Source: Argyresthia goedartella (Eukaryota; Arthropoda; Insecta; Lepidoptera; Argyresthiidae). Taken from it: DNA of 64,000 nt. Below the pieces are notes generated by a model. The model worked only from the letters and a program-made list of their open reading frames with translations, searched no databases and was not told the origin of the DNA. Positions within the stretch are counted from its first letter, which is position 1; the number at the start of each line of letters is the position of its first letter. The DNA lies in NCBI GenBank assembly GCA_949825045.1, contig OX463822.1, positions 1,121,001 through 1,185,000 of the forward strand, in the 5' to 3' direction. Positions 49,036-60,457 of this stretch are shown piece by piece. A program made the position numbers and the translations under genes.

Positions 49036-49219
49036 GTCACGCAAAATTACATTTTGCACCTGTAACACTGACAACTGACTGACTGTCACAACTGTGGTTC
49101 TGTCAGTGCGTATGGGAAGGGCGGGGCGGGGCCTATTTTGGGGGTTTATTAAAGAAACAACGTTAAAAACCAAATGGTAGTCTCATAGAAGACGCAGTGC
49201 GCTTATATTAGCATATTGT

Positions 49220-49310
49220 CGCCCCCTGCCCCCCTCTCCTGCCCCCCGCCCCCGCCCCCCTCGCCCTCCGCCCGCCATACCTCGCCCCCTGCCGCCCCCT
49301 AGAGCTGCAC
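49220..49310. repeat. C-rich tract (G-quadruplex-prone on the minus strand)
   Basis: There are many runs of four to six C separated by one to four bases. The minus strand would meet simple G-quadruplex patterns several times. No gene start is recognisable beside it; the short frame at 49639-49830 has no motif. Confidence 0.7.
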
Positions 49311-49964
49311 ATATCATTACCGAGCTGAGATGCTAAGTGTCGCGGCAAACATGTTGTTAACGCTGAGAACTTTCCCAGATGGGATGGCGGAGACGCAGCC
49401 GGTTACAAACAAACGATCAGCACACACTTTCCCAATTGGGTTGGTAGAGCCCATCGCCGTATCTATGCAGATGTGAAGGTTTCCTACGAGGTTTCTATCA
49501 CCGTCAGAACGTCGTAATGAGACCGAATGACTAATGAGATAATACCAGTTTCCATAAAACTAAAATGTAATGTTCCTATAGGATTGGTTAATACTGCCAT
49601 TTGTCCGTATTTTTCAGTCAAATAGTATTATATATATCGTGCCGGGTCGTCGTGACAGAAGCCAAGCCCAAACGTCGCCCGACGCGTATCTGTTTCCTGT
49701 TCCACCAAAAATAAGCAATTACTCAGAAAAATATTCCTCCTCATCGTACGCTGCCATGTACGCGAGTTGTAACAAAGACTTACACGAACTGCGAGTTACA
49801 GTACAGTACAGTACGTCCGGAGATCGCTAACAAGTGTTGGCGCGAGGGTTTGGTGTTAAGAGGCTTAATGTTGTTCAGTGCGAGGACATAGAAACATAGA
49901 AAGTATTAACTAGATAAAACAACAGAGACATCCCCGGTCCCTCATATGGACGACTGTACATTAA

Positions 49965-50165
49965 CATAAACATTTACATACAGGCACATACATTGCTTCT
50001 GGCCCCACACTAGGATACGCTGCGTCGTTAGAGCCAGAAACAGCGACGTCACACACATAAACATCCAAGATCTGTTTTTTTTATTTTTATCCCCAGCCGG
50101 GGATCGAACCCGGGACCTCTCGCATGGTAGGCGGAGCTACAACCGCTGCGCCACAGAGGTCGTCG
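49965..50165 (-). repeat. tRNA-derived SINE, minus strand
   Basis: On the minus strand TGGCGCAGCGG (A box) and GGTTCGATCCC (B box) form a tRNA-like head (about 50090-50165). A body follows with GTGTGTGACGTCGCTGTTTC and CCTAGTGTGGGGCCAGAAG. The second full copy is at 60738-61200. There is no complete tRNA cloverleaf, so it is not a tRNA gene. Confidence 0.75.
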
Positions 50166-50269
50166 ACATAGGCGAAGGTGGAGATAGAGGAAGCTATTCA
50201 TCGGATATAATGTAGCCCCTGTCAAGTAAAATTGCATAAGTAAAAAGCGTGAAGCTATATTTGTTTGGT

Positions 50270-50970
50270 TTTTGAAGCTATTAAGAAGTTTATGACCATA
50301 ATGTACAAAAATTTGCCAAATTATGACATTCAAATTTCGAACTCCGACGCCCGCCTGCGTGCCGCCCCTATTTCGTCTGTGAAGTTGGTACTACAGAACA
50401 AACTAAACAACTGCAGAACAATGATCAATGCCACAATGCCGGTCAAACATGCGGTTCCTGAACACATCAAAGAGAGATTATGATATGTGTGTAGATAAAC
50501 TAGTGTATGTAGCTGTACATAATTAGGCATTAAAACTCTCGAGTGATATTATGAAACTCGCCTTCGGCTCGTTTCATAAACCCACTCTCGAGTATTAATG
50601 CCCTCCATTATGTAGCAGTCACATTAACTACTATTATCTACACACGTATCATAAACCCTCTTTACTGCGTCCAAAAACCGCACGTTACAACCAGCATAAT
50701 GTTATACTACTTGATAAAAACTAATTTCTTGTCTGAATCCTACATACATAATGACCATAATATACCAAAATTAGTCATATTATGACATTCAAATTTCGAA
50801 TGCCGACGCCTACTTGCGTGCCGCCCCTAGTTTGTCTGAACCCCTACTGAACAAGCTAAACAAGTGCAGAGCAATGATCAATGCCACAATGCCGGTTGCA
50901 CATGCGGTTCCTGAACACATCAAAGAGAGCTTATGATATGTGTGTAGATAAACTAGTGTATGTAACTGTA
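50270..50970 (+). repeat. Dispersed repeat family C, two adjacent copies with hairpin core
   Basis: Copies at about 50270-50515 and 50640-50970 share GACATTCAAATTTCGAA, CCACAATGCCGGT and GCGGTTCCTGAACACATCAA. Between them, 50515-50620 is an imperfect palindrome (ACTCTCGAGTGATATTATGA / TCATAAACCCACTCTCGAGT). The open frame at 50265-50483 lies entirely in the repeat. Confidence 0.65.
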
Positions 50971-51486
50971 TACTCCCTACTTGAAAGGTCGTGGCATACG
51001 AGATACCCAAACAAAATTGTCTACCCACCATGCAGAACAGTCTTCTGCCAAAGGAGTTGCTATCGGATGTTGATAAATATATATAACAATCTGCCACAGG
51101 CATATACAAATTCACCACTGCCTCTTTTTAAGAACCACCTACACAAAGGGTTAGTCGATAAATGTTTCTACAACACTGATGATTTGTTTGACTGATAAAT
51201 GTAAAGAATTATATTATTTAAGTTAAGTTATTTGACATGAGTAAGAATTATTTTGACATTTTACATAGGTACTACATTTTACATAGGTAAAAAAACATGT
51301 ATTCTAATACATGTTTTTTTATAGAAATGAATTATTAGCTTAGTGTTTTAATATAATATATATTTGCATGCCTAATTAGGTAAAATATGCGAAAAACATA
51401 ATTTTAGTTTCATCTGACATGTACCATATTTTAAGCAAATAAATTTCTTTGTCTATGTCTATGTCTATGTCTATGCCTATGTCTAT
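50971..51486 (+). mobile_element. LINE 3' end with TCTATG tail, inserted in family C repeat
   Basis: C-terminal codons TRYPNKIVYPPCRTVFCQRS and INIYNNLPQAYTNSPLPLFK run to the stop at 51193-51195. The 3' UTR ends AAATAAATTTCTTTG and then (TCTATG)n. The repeat it interrupts resumes at 51487 with GTACATAATTAGGCATTA, the sequence expected after TGTAACTGTA at 50961-50970. Confidence 0.75.
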
Positions 51487-51567
51487 GTACATAATTAGGC
51501 ATTATGTATTAGTCACATAAACTACTATTATACGTATATATAGAAAATAAACTTGAGAGCTAGTACG

Positions 51568-51707
51568 CTATGTCGTACCGACGGTTTTGCCGGATCCGGC
51601 CAGGTGTCGGATCCGACAGTTTCATCGGGTCGCCCAATGTGAACAGCGTTATTGAAATACATATGCCGATATGCATATCGGATCCGGCAGAACTGTCGGT
51701 CTGACAT
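51568..51707. mobile_element. 140-bp MITE with 30-bp TIRs
   Basis: TATGTCGTACCGACGGTTTT begins the left arm and AACTGTCGGTCTGACATA ends the right arm. The arms reach CCGGATCCG on both sides with few mismatches. The following 51708-51985 shows nothing nameable. Confidence 0.7.
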
Positions 51708-51985
51708 AGAGTGGACTGGCTCTCACGGACTCTGACCGCGGGCCGCAATTTGTAATGAGTTCAGAAATCCTGCTATTAGCAACTCTCCTCGGATACACAT
51801 ACTACCTATAATGGCTATTCTATAATGGCTGGCTAACCCCTTCACCCCTGCCCTTCCCCTCTGTAATAACGGAGCGGGCCGCACGCCGCACGCCACAGGT
51901 CCTGAATAGTAATGAATGTTAATTAAAGGGTAGTAAGCTTAGTAAGTAACAGTCCTTATTTTGTTATTATTATAAATTTGAAAAC

Positions 51986-53215
51986 CGGAAAACAACCGCC
52001 AAGTTCGAGTTGGACTCGCGCGCCTTGAGTTCCGCACAAATCGAATGTTTGTGAAGGAATTACAAATTTACGGATTTCAGTTTTTATCCTTTATTTGTGC
52101 TAAAAGAGCTTGATTTGTGACAAATTTTATGACTAAGTATCCTATAGATTTTGTATAGATAGGGATAATTTAATGCTATACTTTACAAATTTCTGTAATG
52201 ATGTTATATTCTATGCCTACTTGCTGAGTTCTGTTTTGTGTATTATTCGGATAAATTCATTAACTATATATATTTTGATTCCTTCGCGAGTATCAAACAA
52301 ATTCAGGAAAATAGCGGCAAAAAATGCGGTATCTTTTGATTGCCTATAAGTTCTTTCTACCTATAAGATATCTTCCCAACTTCAAGAAATTACAGATTTG
52401 ATCAAACGATTTTGATTTCAACATGATTCTCCACATATTACTGAGATAACTACACATTTTAAATTTAAAACACCCCCAAAACATTTATAGAACCTTACGG
52501 CCTTGATAACTTTTGAACCTCTGAACTGGTTTTAATAAAATATATCGAACCATCGCAGTGAAGTCTACTACCAACTATAAGAATTGCATTAAAATCAGTC
52601 CACGTTAGACCGCTATTCCTTATTAAGCTGAGAACTTTCGAACTTCTGAACCGATTTTAATAAAACGTATCTAAGATTTTTTACAGGGAAGTCTACTACC
52701 ATCGTTTACTGAAAACCGCATCAATATACTAGCACCTGTTTGACCCTAGGGTTCCATGGACAGATATACAGACACACCGACCTAAAGAGTCTTCAAACTT
52801 TAATAACACCTCACCTGCTCGTTGGGGGTTAAACATGTGGAAGTCAATCTGTGTCTCACTAATACAATGTATTCTGACTTGTGTGCAGCATCACCAAAGT
52901 CCGTCCACCCGCTTGAGTACTTATGCCACAGACCCCTCTTTTTCGTCGTCTCTGATTTGTACCGTATCACCAATATCCGTCCACCCATTTGAGCGCTAGG
53001 GTGCCACAGACAGACACACAGAGACAGACAGACAGACACCCACACAAACGTACACACAGACGTAAACTTCAAACTTAGAACAACCCTATTTTTCGTCGTC
53101 TCTGACATGTACCAATTATCCGTCCACCCGTTTGAGCGCTAGGGTGCCACAGGAAGACATACAGACACACCCACATACACACACACACACTCACCCTCTG
53201 ACACACGCACACACA

Positions 53216-53251
<36 letters not shown>

Positions 53252-53858
53252 CTCACACACACACACACACACACTCACACACCCTCCCACACACACACAC
53301 ACAAACACGGACAAATAGACGCCTCAGACCTATAACAACACTCACATTTTTCGTCGTCTCGGGTTAAAAAGTCTAAAATTTTAGTTGACGTGTGTCCTTG
53401 TTATGCTAATAAGTTTCGAACTACTAAACCGATTTTGATAAATCTTAGCTAAGAAGCATCGCAGGGAAGAATACCATCATTTACGAAAAACCGCATTAAA
53501 ATCTGTCAACCTGTTTGAGCTCTAGAGTGCTACAGACAGACATACATACAGACACACACACACACATACAAACAGATAGACAGAAACCTCACACTTGTAA
53601 CACCCCTCTTTGTCGTCGGGGGTTAGAAAGGGTTCTTGACAGACGGACATTGTTCGGATCGGAACGGATGTTGTTCTCCCACAAACAATGTCCGATGTAG
53701 AGTAGAAGCAACAAAGTGAAGTTTAAATATAAATATCGAGTAATAAAGAAATTTTGACTTTGACTTTGACGTTAACTTGGACAGACAGACGGACGGACAT
53801 AAACGAAGTGCTCCTATAAGGGTTCATATTTTCCTTTTAAGTTACGGAACCCTAAAAA
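51986..53858 (+). repeat. Long, internally expanded relative of the GGTTCCGTACC repeat
   Basis: The left end CGCCAAGTTCGAGTTGGACT and GAGTTCCGCAC, and the right end GGACGGACATAAACGAAGTG with GTTACGGAACCCTAAAAAG, correspond to the family ends. The middle holds several diverged units with GAACTTYTGAACCGATTTTA, AAAACCGCATYAAWAT and GAGCGCTAGGGTGCCACAGA, followed by CA-rich tracts (53160-53310, 53540-53575). Confidence 0.55.
53687..53771 (+). mobile_element. Very short LINE 3' end with TTTGAC tail
   Basis: CAATGTCCGATGTAGAGTAG followed by GTAATAAAGAAATTTTGACT and TTTGACTTTGACG matches the 3' UTR end of the element at 26860-27392. It appears inserted within the repeat at 51986-53858. Confidence 0.6.
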
Positions 53859-54077
53859 GTAGAGGGGTCTTCAACGCCATCTGCTGGATAAAAAAAAACT
53901 GCTCAGATAGTAACCAATTGCGAAGTCATTTATTTGTCATTTCATGTTATACGTCCATAATTTTACGATTTGCGTGACGAGTTTTACAGATTCTACAGAA
54001 AAAATGCTTTTGAACCAGGTTTAGTATTCCACTGTTAGCTCAGACACACTAGCAGCACGTAGGCCCTCTAAGGCGGG

Positions 54078-54526
54078 TACTCATTAGCGAGCCGTAACTG
54101 TAAACAAGCAGATACAGTAACGAGGTTCAGGTGTACGATGGGGTATGCTGTATGGGGTTAATCTAGCTCAACACAGATCTTGCTGTTAATAGTTTTGTAA
54201 TTATTTATTCCTGCTTATTAATCATAATAATTAAATTTTTCATATTTGTATTAGTTAAGCACAACCTATTTTTAAAAGATATCTAAAAATCAATCTGTGG
54301 GAGTTTCTACGCCCTTCTTCTCCCACAGTGGTCCAATGTAGAGAAGAGGCAAAAAATGACGTTTGCTAAGTATATATAAATATCTACAGTAATAAAGTAC
54401 TTTGACTTTGACTTTGAAACGAGTCGCGGCAGCACGCTCGCGGAAGGCTCGCGAACTACGTACACATTATGATTTTTGGGGACGATCATTGCAACGGTTA
54501 CAGTTACATCTCGCTAATGAGTATCC
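54078..54526. mobile_element. TIR element split by a LINE 3' end
   Basis: GGGTACTCATTAGCGAG with CCGTAACTGT at the left and ACAGTTACATCTCGCTAATG with AGTATCC at the right are inverted. Inside, 54142-54417 is a LINE 3' end (GGGTTAATCTAGCTCAACAC to AATAAAGTACTTTGACTTTG) almost identical in layout to 27125-27392. Without it the element would be about 170 bp. Confidence 0.6.
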
Positions 54527-54560
54527 TTAATCCGGATACTCATTAGCGAGATGTAACTGT
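54500..54560. repeat. Perfect 27-bp palindrome
   Basis: The arm 54500-54526 pairs at all 27 positions with 54534-54560, around the 7-nt loop TTAATCC. The left arm is the right terminus of the element ending at 54526; the right arm is a second terminus in opposite orientation, followed by unrelated sequence. The stretch 54561-55139 shows nothing nameable. Confidence 0.85.
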
Positions 54561-55139
54561 AACACTCGTACTGATCCCTAAAAAGTTATAATGTACAAGC
54601 ACCGAGTGACTTCATGACCGTGTAGCTAACAGCTATAGGTAACTACAGATTTCTAGTGAATATTATAAAAGGCCTTTTATGTCATTTCTTTTCATTGTGT
54701 CTGTGCTCAAAATGGCGTTCCAATGACATAATTGATATGATAACATTATTGGTCACGTGATCCAAAAACTAAATTTTTTTTTGGGAACATTCCATAGATT
54801 TTCTGAAACCATAATTATTGTTAGAAGTAGGTACGCTTCGCTGTAGAAAAAAGTTATTTCACTACATTATCTAAGCTCAGCCATACTTACATACCAAAAT
54901 GTAAGTATTTAAAAAAACGTTGTACCCCTACATTAAACGGGTAAGTACTTTTATCTCTACCCGTGGAATAAAAGCTATGTAAAATTACGTTTCGGATAAG
55001 TAAAGGGAAAAGTTGAGCTTCACAGCTCCAATAAATTATGATAATTTTACTTTCAGCTGGTTAATTCAAGTTCGTGCAATTCGTCATGAATTCTTCGTAT
55101 TTTTTTATACATCTTTGAATATTTTATATTTCTTCAAGC

Positions 55140-55435
55140 TTCCGTAGCCTAGCGATCGTGCGGGTAGCGACATCTGGCCGAGACGGGTACTGGATGGGTG
55201 TCCGTTTCTATGCGGCATTTGTTTCGGGCGCTGCCGTGTTTTGGATGACACATTAAGCTGTTGGTCCTGACTACTCTTGAAAACTTCTGACAGTCAGATT
55301 GGCCACTAGCCCAACACCCCTCCATCAACACGCACTGAGCCAGCGTGGCGGAGTATGGCTCAATCTTACTCGTCTCCAGGTAAAGGCCCTTGCCTCTCGG
55401 TGGGGACATAAATGGGCTACATACATTATATATTA
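55140..55435 (+). repeat. SINE, plus strand (relative of 59330-59640)
   Basis: TTCCGTAGCCTAGCGATCGT starts it. GGGCGCTGCCGTGTTTTGGA follows, then CACCCCTCCATCAACACGCA, CGTCTCCAGGTAAAGGCCCT and GGACATAAATGGGCTACAT. The last three blocks recur inverted at 59340-59520. The tRNA-like head is poorly preserved here. Confidence 0.6.
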
Positions 55436-55682
55436 CTAGCTGAAGTCCGCAACTTCATCTGCGTGTTCCTAGGAAGTATCATTTACCGAGATAACGTTAC
55501 CCTCCTTCTGGTGCAATCGGACAAAGTATCCTTTATGTTAATCTAGCCCATAAACTATCTCTGTGCAAAATATCATTCAATTCCGTTCAGCCGTTTTAGC
55601 GTCATTGAGGCACAAACACACAACCATCCAAACATCCAAACATCGCTAGTTTCACATTCATAATATCAGTAGGATTACACAT
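55436..55682 (+). repeat. Lepidopteran-type dispersed repeat (ACTAGCTGAAGTCCGCAACTT)
   Basis: It starts ACTAGCTGAAGTCCGCAACT, has CATTCAATTCCGTTCAGCCG in the middle and ends TCATAATATCAGTAGGATT. From memory this is the plan of a repeat abundant in moth and butterfly genomes (ACTAGCTGATGCCCGCGACT ... ATAATATTAGTAGGAT). The stretch 55683-56383 after it has no recognisable gene. Confidence 0.6.
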
Positions 55683-56383
55683 ATCTTTCTTTAAAAAGGA
55701 GTTCCCATTCTATCACGCAACGCTGGCCACGGTTTCTCCCTTAAGGGTGGCAGAGGCACGTTGCCGGTGTTCTGTTGTTCAGAAAGGAAGCCCACGCAGC
55801 GTGTCGTTATTTAAACCATTCTTTGTTCGTGATACTCTAACTAATCCATTTATTAGTTTGATTACCCTAATGAGCCAGCATAGCACGGAAGGCGGGCACG
55901 GCACGGCTACGCTGCGAGCAGCTAATCAGCAAATTGGTTCCGCCTATACAATAGTTTAAGTAGAGCTTTATTATGTAAGATAGCTTTTTTGGACGTGTTT
56001 CTGTAACAGACGCTTAGGGACGTCGTATAAAACTCGGTAGTGGAGGTTATTTACAACGTGGTTGGAGTTACGTAAAGTTGAGGACGGAATAGGTAGCTTG
56101 TAGTTTACCGTCCACGGATTAATTTAGGGGACAATTGATATGCAACAAACATAGGGGACAGTTATGTACTTATGTGTGATTATTCCTATTTATTCCTATC
56201 ATTTTCGAAGCCTTAAAGGGGTGAAGTCTTGTGTTGATTCCTTGATGCCAGTCAAAAGTTAAGTCGGACATTAATCATCGATTATGCATAGGTTAGTTAG
56301 AAATGATAGATTCGAACGAATTACAAGTACCTGTCACCTATTTTCTCCACTCTAATGATGATGAAGTTCATGATGATTTGTAG

Positions 56384-56776
56384 ATGTCACCGTAAGATTG
56401 TCAAAACCGTTAGTTGATAAACTAACGTTTTATTCTCGCATTATTTGATCAACTATCGACAGATAGTAAACTGAAGCGTACTCCTTACTATATGTCGCGT
56501 TAGTTGATAAACTAACGGCTTAAATTGTTAAATAATAAACTAGTTTAAACTTGAATTCCAAACGAAATACCAGGGCAAACACTGCGGTAGCTTAGGTGAA
56601 GACTAGAGGGGGCGAGCGCTGTGAAGCCCCCGAATAGTCTTTGTGTTAGGTTGACATGTAAGAATAAAAGAAATGTATATTCTAAACTCTATCTGTCTGG
56701 TTTACTATCTGTCGATAGTTGATCAACTAACGCGTTAGTTTATCAACTAACCGTTTTGACTATATTTCGGTGACAT
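56384..56776. mobile_element. MITE family B, copy 2 (best preserved)
   Basis: ATGTCACCGTAAGATTGTCA at the left pairs with TGACTATATTTCGGTGACAT at the right, and the following AAACCGTTAGTTGATAAACT also pairs, giving about 45-bp TIRs. The core has GAGGGGGCGAGCGCTGTGAA and TTAGGTTGACATGTAAGAA. Confidence 0.8.
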
Positions 56777-57120
56777 ATATATTTCGTAATTTTTATTGCA
56801 CAAAATAAAACAAATCACAAACAGTACCGAGAAGATGTACAAAGGCATGCTTATCTCTAAACAGAGATTTCATCGACGATATTTGCCGACCGATTTCGGC
56901 CACGACGATCGCTTCAACATTTTGCACTTGTCGCTTGTGGCTCAAGTAAAGTCCATTCGCTTAGATAATGTCATACACCCGCACGCGAATGTGATTATTA
57001 TTCTTATACGGGCAAGGTTATATGTGCTTTGCCAAGAGGCGGCGCGTGCCAAGGCGGTGCAACCATATCTAAGCAAATATACTTTAGCCAATCTTCTAAT
57101 AAAATATACCTAAACTGCAA
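56777..57120 (-). mobile_element. LINE 3' UTR remnant, minus strand
   Basis: On the minus strand it has GATGAAATCTCTGTTTAGAG, ATAAGCATGCCTTTGTACAT and then TTTTGTGCAATAAAAATT, the same 3' module as 9745-9860. The plus-strand open frame 56796-57113 across it has no motif and is probably incidental. It abuts the right end of MITE B. Confidence 0.5.
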
Positions 57121-57282
57121 ACTTAGCGTCACATAGAGTTTTACTTTACGGTCTGGCAAAGGCACAGACTGGTATTTGAAACACGCGACATTGGCAGCTC
57201 CCATGAGCGATCAAATGAAGTTTTTATTTTATGGATGACATAAGTCTTACATTAAAGTCGCTAGATGGCGTTATTTTTTAGG

Positions 57283-57690
57283 GTTCCGTACCCGAAGGGT
57301 TCCAAACGGGCCCTATTACTAAGACTTCGCTGTCCGTCCGTCCGTCCGTCCGTCCGTCTGTCACCAGGCTGTATCTCAAGAACCTAGCTAGCTAGAGAGT
57401 TGAAATTTTCACAGATTATGTATTTCTGTTGCCGCTATAACAACAAATACTAAAAAACAGGATAAAATAAATATTTAAGGGGGCTCCCATACAACAATAC
57501 CACATACAAACTTATGGATGCACCTGGTTACGTACATGGAGTGTGAAAGTAACCGCACCAATAACTTTGTAAACAATATTTTGCTGTGTAAAATCCAAAC
57601 TATTCACTCCACACCATCGCTTCCATTGAACGGTGGTACGGAACCCTTCGTGCGCGATTTAGACTCGCACTTGACCGGTTTTTTATTATT
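57283..57690 (-). repeat. Intact GGTTCCGTACC dispersed repeat, minus strand
   Basis: This is the reverse complement of the copy at 35978-36380, with very few differences seen by eye, including the shared run CTCTCTAGCTAGCTAGGTTC and the (GACG)n stretch. It begins AGGGTTCCGTACCCGAAGGG and ends with GACTCGCACTTGACCGG. Confidence 0.8.
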
Positions 57691-57817
57691 TATTTCCTGT
57701 CTTCACGTATTTTCTAAGTTTCCATCGTGGAATGAATGAATGAAGATCGTTAGAACATCGACAACATGCCACCATAGGTCAGGCCTTAACATCGAGACAT
57801 AAAGCAATAATTGCTCT

Positions 57818-57893
57818 GATCAATCAGAAGTTAGTAATTACGTTGGTGGACGAGTGATCAATCAGAAGTTAGTAATTACGTTGGTGGACGAGT
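57818..57893 (+). repeat. 38-bp tandem duplication
   Basis: GATCAATCAGAAGTTAGTAA with TTACGTTGGTGGACGAGT is present twice without mismatch, at 57818 and 57856. Confidence 0.9.
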
Positions 57894-58011
57894 GATCCAT
57901 CGAAGCGAAGGTATCAATCTTTGATAGATCTTGGCCAGGAGCCTACTAACGAAATGACGACTCAACGGCAAATGATGGTCTACTTGAGGATGAATCACTT
58001 ACTAGCACTTA

Positions 58012-58860
58012 TACAAATACAAATACAAATGCAAATATGTTTATTTTGCGTAGATGTGGTCGCAGTAGGTGGTAAAATAACATTTAATCGGCACTGCATA
58101 TCTAGCCACGTAGTGACATGCAAAATAGCACTAAGGTAGTGCAATACAATTCTTAAATATTAACTAAAACAGGTCGGTGTTTACTAAGGGGATCTGTAGT
58201 TACTTAGTCAAAGGAATTATTTAATTTATTTACTAAGTTTATATATATATTTATAGATGAATTTTATTAACACGAGAGTTATAAAATTCTTTAATGTTAT
58301 AATAGCATTTAGTAACCAACCATTTGCGTAATTTATATTTAAATACATTAAAAGGCATGTCATGTAGTTCTGTTGGTATGGCATTATATATTTGTATTGA
58401 CATACAGTAACAGTTCCGTTTGAGTAGAGCTGTATGTGCTAACGGAAACGCTAACTTATTGGGATACCTGGTGTTGAAGTTACATACACTCGATGTCTTG
58501 GTGAAGATATCCATATTTTGTATTACAAAGATACAAACTTCATAAATATATATTCCTGTTAGAGTTAAAAGATTTAATTTAATAAAAAGGTGTCAGCATG
58601 ATTCAATAGGGCTCTTTCCGCATATGGCTTGGATACATTTCTTTTGAATTAAAAACAGATTGTCGATATCTACCGAGTTTCCCCAAATAACTATACCATA
58701 ACGTAAAGCAGATACTACATAGCCATGGTATGCCAGCATAGCAGATTCGTGTCCAGCAATCTTCACTAGCCTATAGAGCACAAATACGAACCTGTTAATT
58801 TTTATTATTATATTGTTTATGTGTGGCTTCCATGACAGCTGGGAATCAAGCGTTATAGAT
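58012..58860 (-). mobile_element. LINE 3' fragment, minus strand, with ATTTGT tail
   Basis: Minus-strand codons give LAYHGYVVSALRYGIVIWGN and FLIQKKCIQAICGKSPIESC (58593-58781), then after a frame break NTRYPNKLAFPLAHTALLKR and IYNAIPTELHDMPFNVFKYK to the stop at 58251. This parallels the C-terminus of the inner LINE (AYHGYVESVIRYGLIIWGN). The tail on this strand is AATAAACATATTTGCATTTG with (TATTTG)n at 58012-58030. Confidence 0.75.
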
Positions 58861-58937
58861 ACGATGTTATCATATTGCAGTCATTACATTAGATTATTTT
58901 TATATAGTACATTATTTCATGAAAAAACTATGCATGA

Positions 58938-59047
58938 AAAATTCTACGGGGATGTAATTTTTTCAATTTCCGTCATTTTTGTATATATACCTACAGCATA
59001 TATATAAAAATGATGAAAATTAAAAAAAATACATCCCCGTAGAACTT
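58938..59047. mobile_element. 110-bp hairpin MITE
   Basis: AAATTCTACGGGGATGTAAT at the left pairs with ATACATCCCCGTAGAACTT at the right, and the arms continue with mismatches to a TATATATA loop. Non-coding. Confidence 0.7.
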
Positions 59048-59329
59048 CTGTGACGGGCGTATTTCCGAAGCACTGGTAGAGAATGGATTTTCCTTTTCCT
59101 GTGCGAGATTTAACCATGAATCACCATTTGAAAGAGAAATTTCCTTTTTCAAACTGAAACCATAAGTTATGCATTAGTTTAGTTGATCATACTTGGTTTA
59201 TTTTTGAATTTTCTCCATGTTTGAATTGTAAAAGTGCATTATTGCCTATTTGCATTAAATGATTTGAGTTTTGAAATGATGGGAAATGAATTACCTATTT
59301 GTCAAAAATTATTTCCCTAACGCAAAAAA

Positions 59330-59640
59330 TAAATAAATAAATGTAGCCCATTAATGACCCCGCCGAGGAGCACGGGCCTTTACACGGATACGAGTAATAT
59401 TGAGCACAACTCCATCACGCTACGCGGGCTCAGTGCGGGTCGATGGAGGGGTTTTACGAGCACTACCACGTAGCGATAGTAGCCGGGGCCTACAGCTTCA
59501 CGTGACATCCGAAACACTGAACGTCCGTTTATATACTTAGATAAATTAATTATCTCATTGGTACATTGGTCAGGTTTCGAACCTGCATCTCGTGTGTGAG
59601 GAGCAAGCGTGAAACCTATTAGACCACGGAGCTTCTTTTA
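59330..59640 (-). repeat. tRNA-headed SINE, minus strand
   Basis: On the minus strand the head reads GTGGTCTAATAGGTTTCACG ... GCAGGTTCGAAACCTG (A- and B-box-like, 59574-59630). The body carries GTCACGTGAAGCTGTAGGCC, CCCCTCCATCGACCCGCACT, GTGTAAAGGCCCGTGCTCCT and TTAATGGGCTAC. It shares these blocks with 55140-55435. The stretch 59641-60099 shows no gene I can support. Confidence 0.7.
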
Positions 59641-60099
59641 CGCCAAAAAAATAATGGACCGATGTAGTCGTCACCGTCACTGAGCCGCCAGCCTGGCAGC
59701 AGATTCGGTCCCCTGCTCGCCTTTGCTGGGCGGCCGGGTTGGCTGAATATCTTATAGACTGCAAGGCGATGGAGCGAATACTTGATGAATCTGGTGCAAT
59801 GAAGCAGTTACCGTGGCGATTGGATAATTAACTTTGAGTTCACCAAAGGTTACAAGGGTTGGGTCAGGTCGTTGTTAGAGGCCGACATGTGCTCACGATT
59901 ATCTCGAAATTCAAAGCTGTCCATTTTGCTGAAGGATTACTCATCTTCTTCTTCTTTTATTTTGGCGTGCTAATCTCTTTAAGGTTAATATCGCCAGTGT
60001 CAAGGGTACTTGAAAGATCAGGTTCTCTGTCGGGATCAACCCGGGAGGACTTGAAGGGCTCTAGGATCCACATATTAACTCATCGCCACAGCTTTATGG

Positions 60100-60457
60100 A
60101 TGTCACCGTAAGATTGAAAAACCGTTAGGTTATAAACTATCGCGTGAGATTATATACTGTCGATAATTGTAAACGAAAACGACCGACAGGGTTTAAAATT
60201 TAATGTTCTTTTGTGCCTAAATGTCAACCTAATATGAAGGATAACTGGGGACTCGCTTCGACCACTCCCTTTATCCTTCACCTACCGTGACGCACCACTT
60301 CGCCCTAGTATTTCAGTTCACAATTTAACGGATTGTTTTTTTACCTTATATTGTAAGCAGTATACGGTACAGTTTACAATTTATGGACAGTTTATAATCT
60401 TGCGAGATTAATTTCGTGAGTTAATAAACTAACGGTGTTCACAATCTTACTGTGACA
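60100..60457. mobile_element. MITE family B, copy 3
   Basis: ATGTCACCGTAAGATTGAAA at the left and ACAATCTTACTGTGACA at the right are inverted. The core is in the opposite orientation to the other copies (TTAATGTTCTTTTGTGCC, AATGTCAACCTAATATGAAG, GCTTCG...). It also has the CACCACTTCGCCCTAGTATT block seen inverted at 1936-1960. Confidence 0.65.

Noticed and set aside
50090..50165. tRNA gene on the minus strand
   Set aside because: A and B boxes are present, but it continues into a repeated body also found at 60738-61200 and lacks a sound cloverleaf, so it is a SINE head.
50265..51195. Conserved peptide MPVKHAVPEHIKE shared with 33236-33592
   Set aside because: It lies in family C repeats; no motif and no consistent frame length.
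57518..57739. Conserved small protein starting MHLVTYMEC, also seen at 26339 and 35954
   Set aside because: All three frames lie inside copies of the same non-coding dispersed repeat; apparent conservation follows from repeat identity.
59570..59640. tRNA gene on the minus strand
   Set aside because: Same reasoning: the body shared with 55140-55435 marks it as a SINE.
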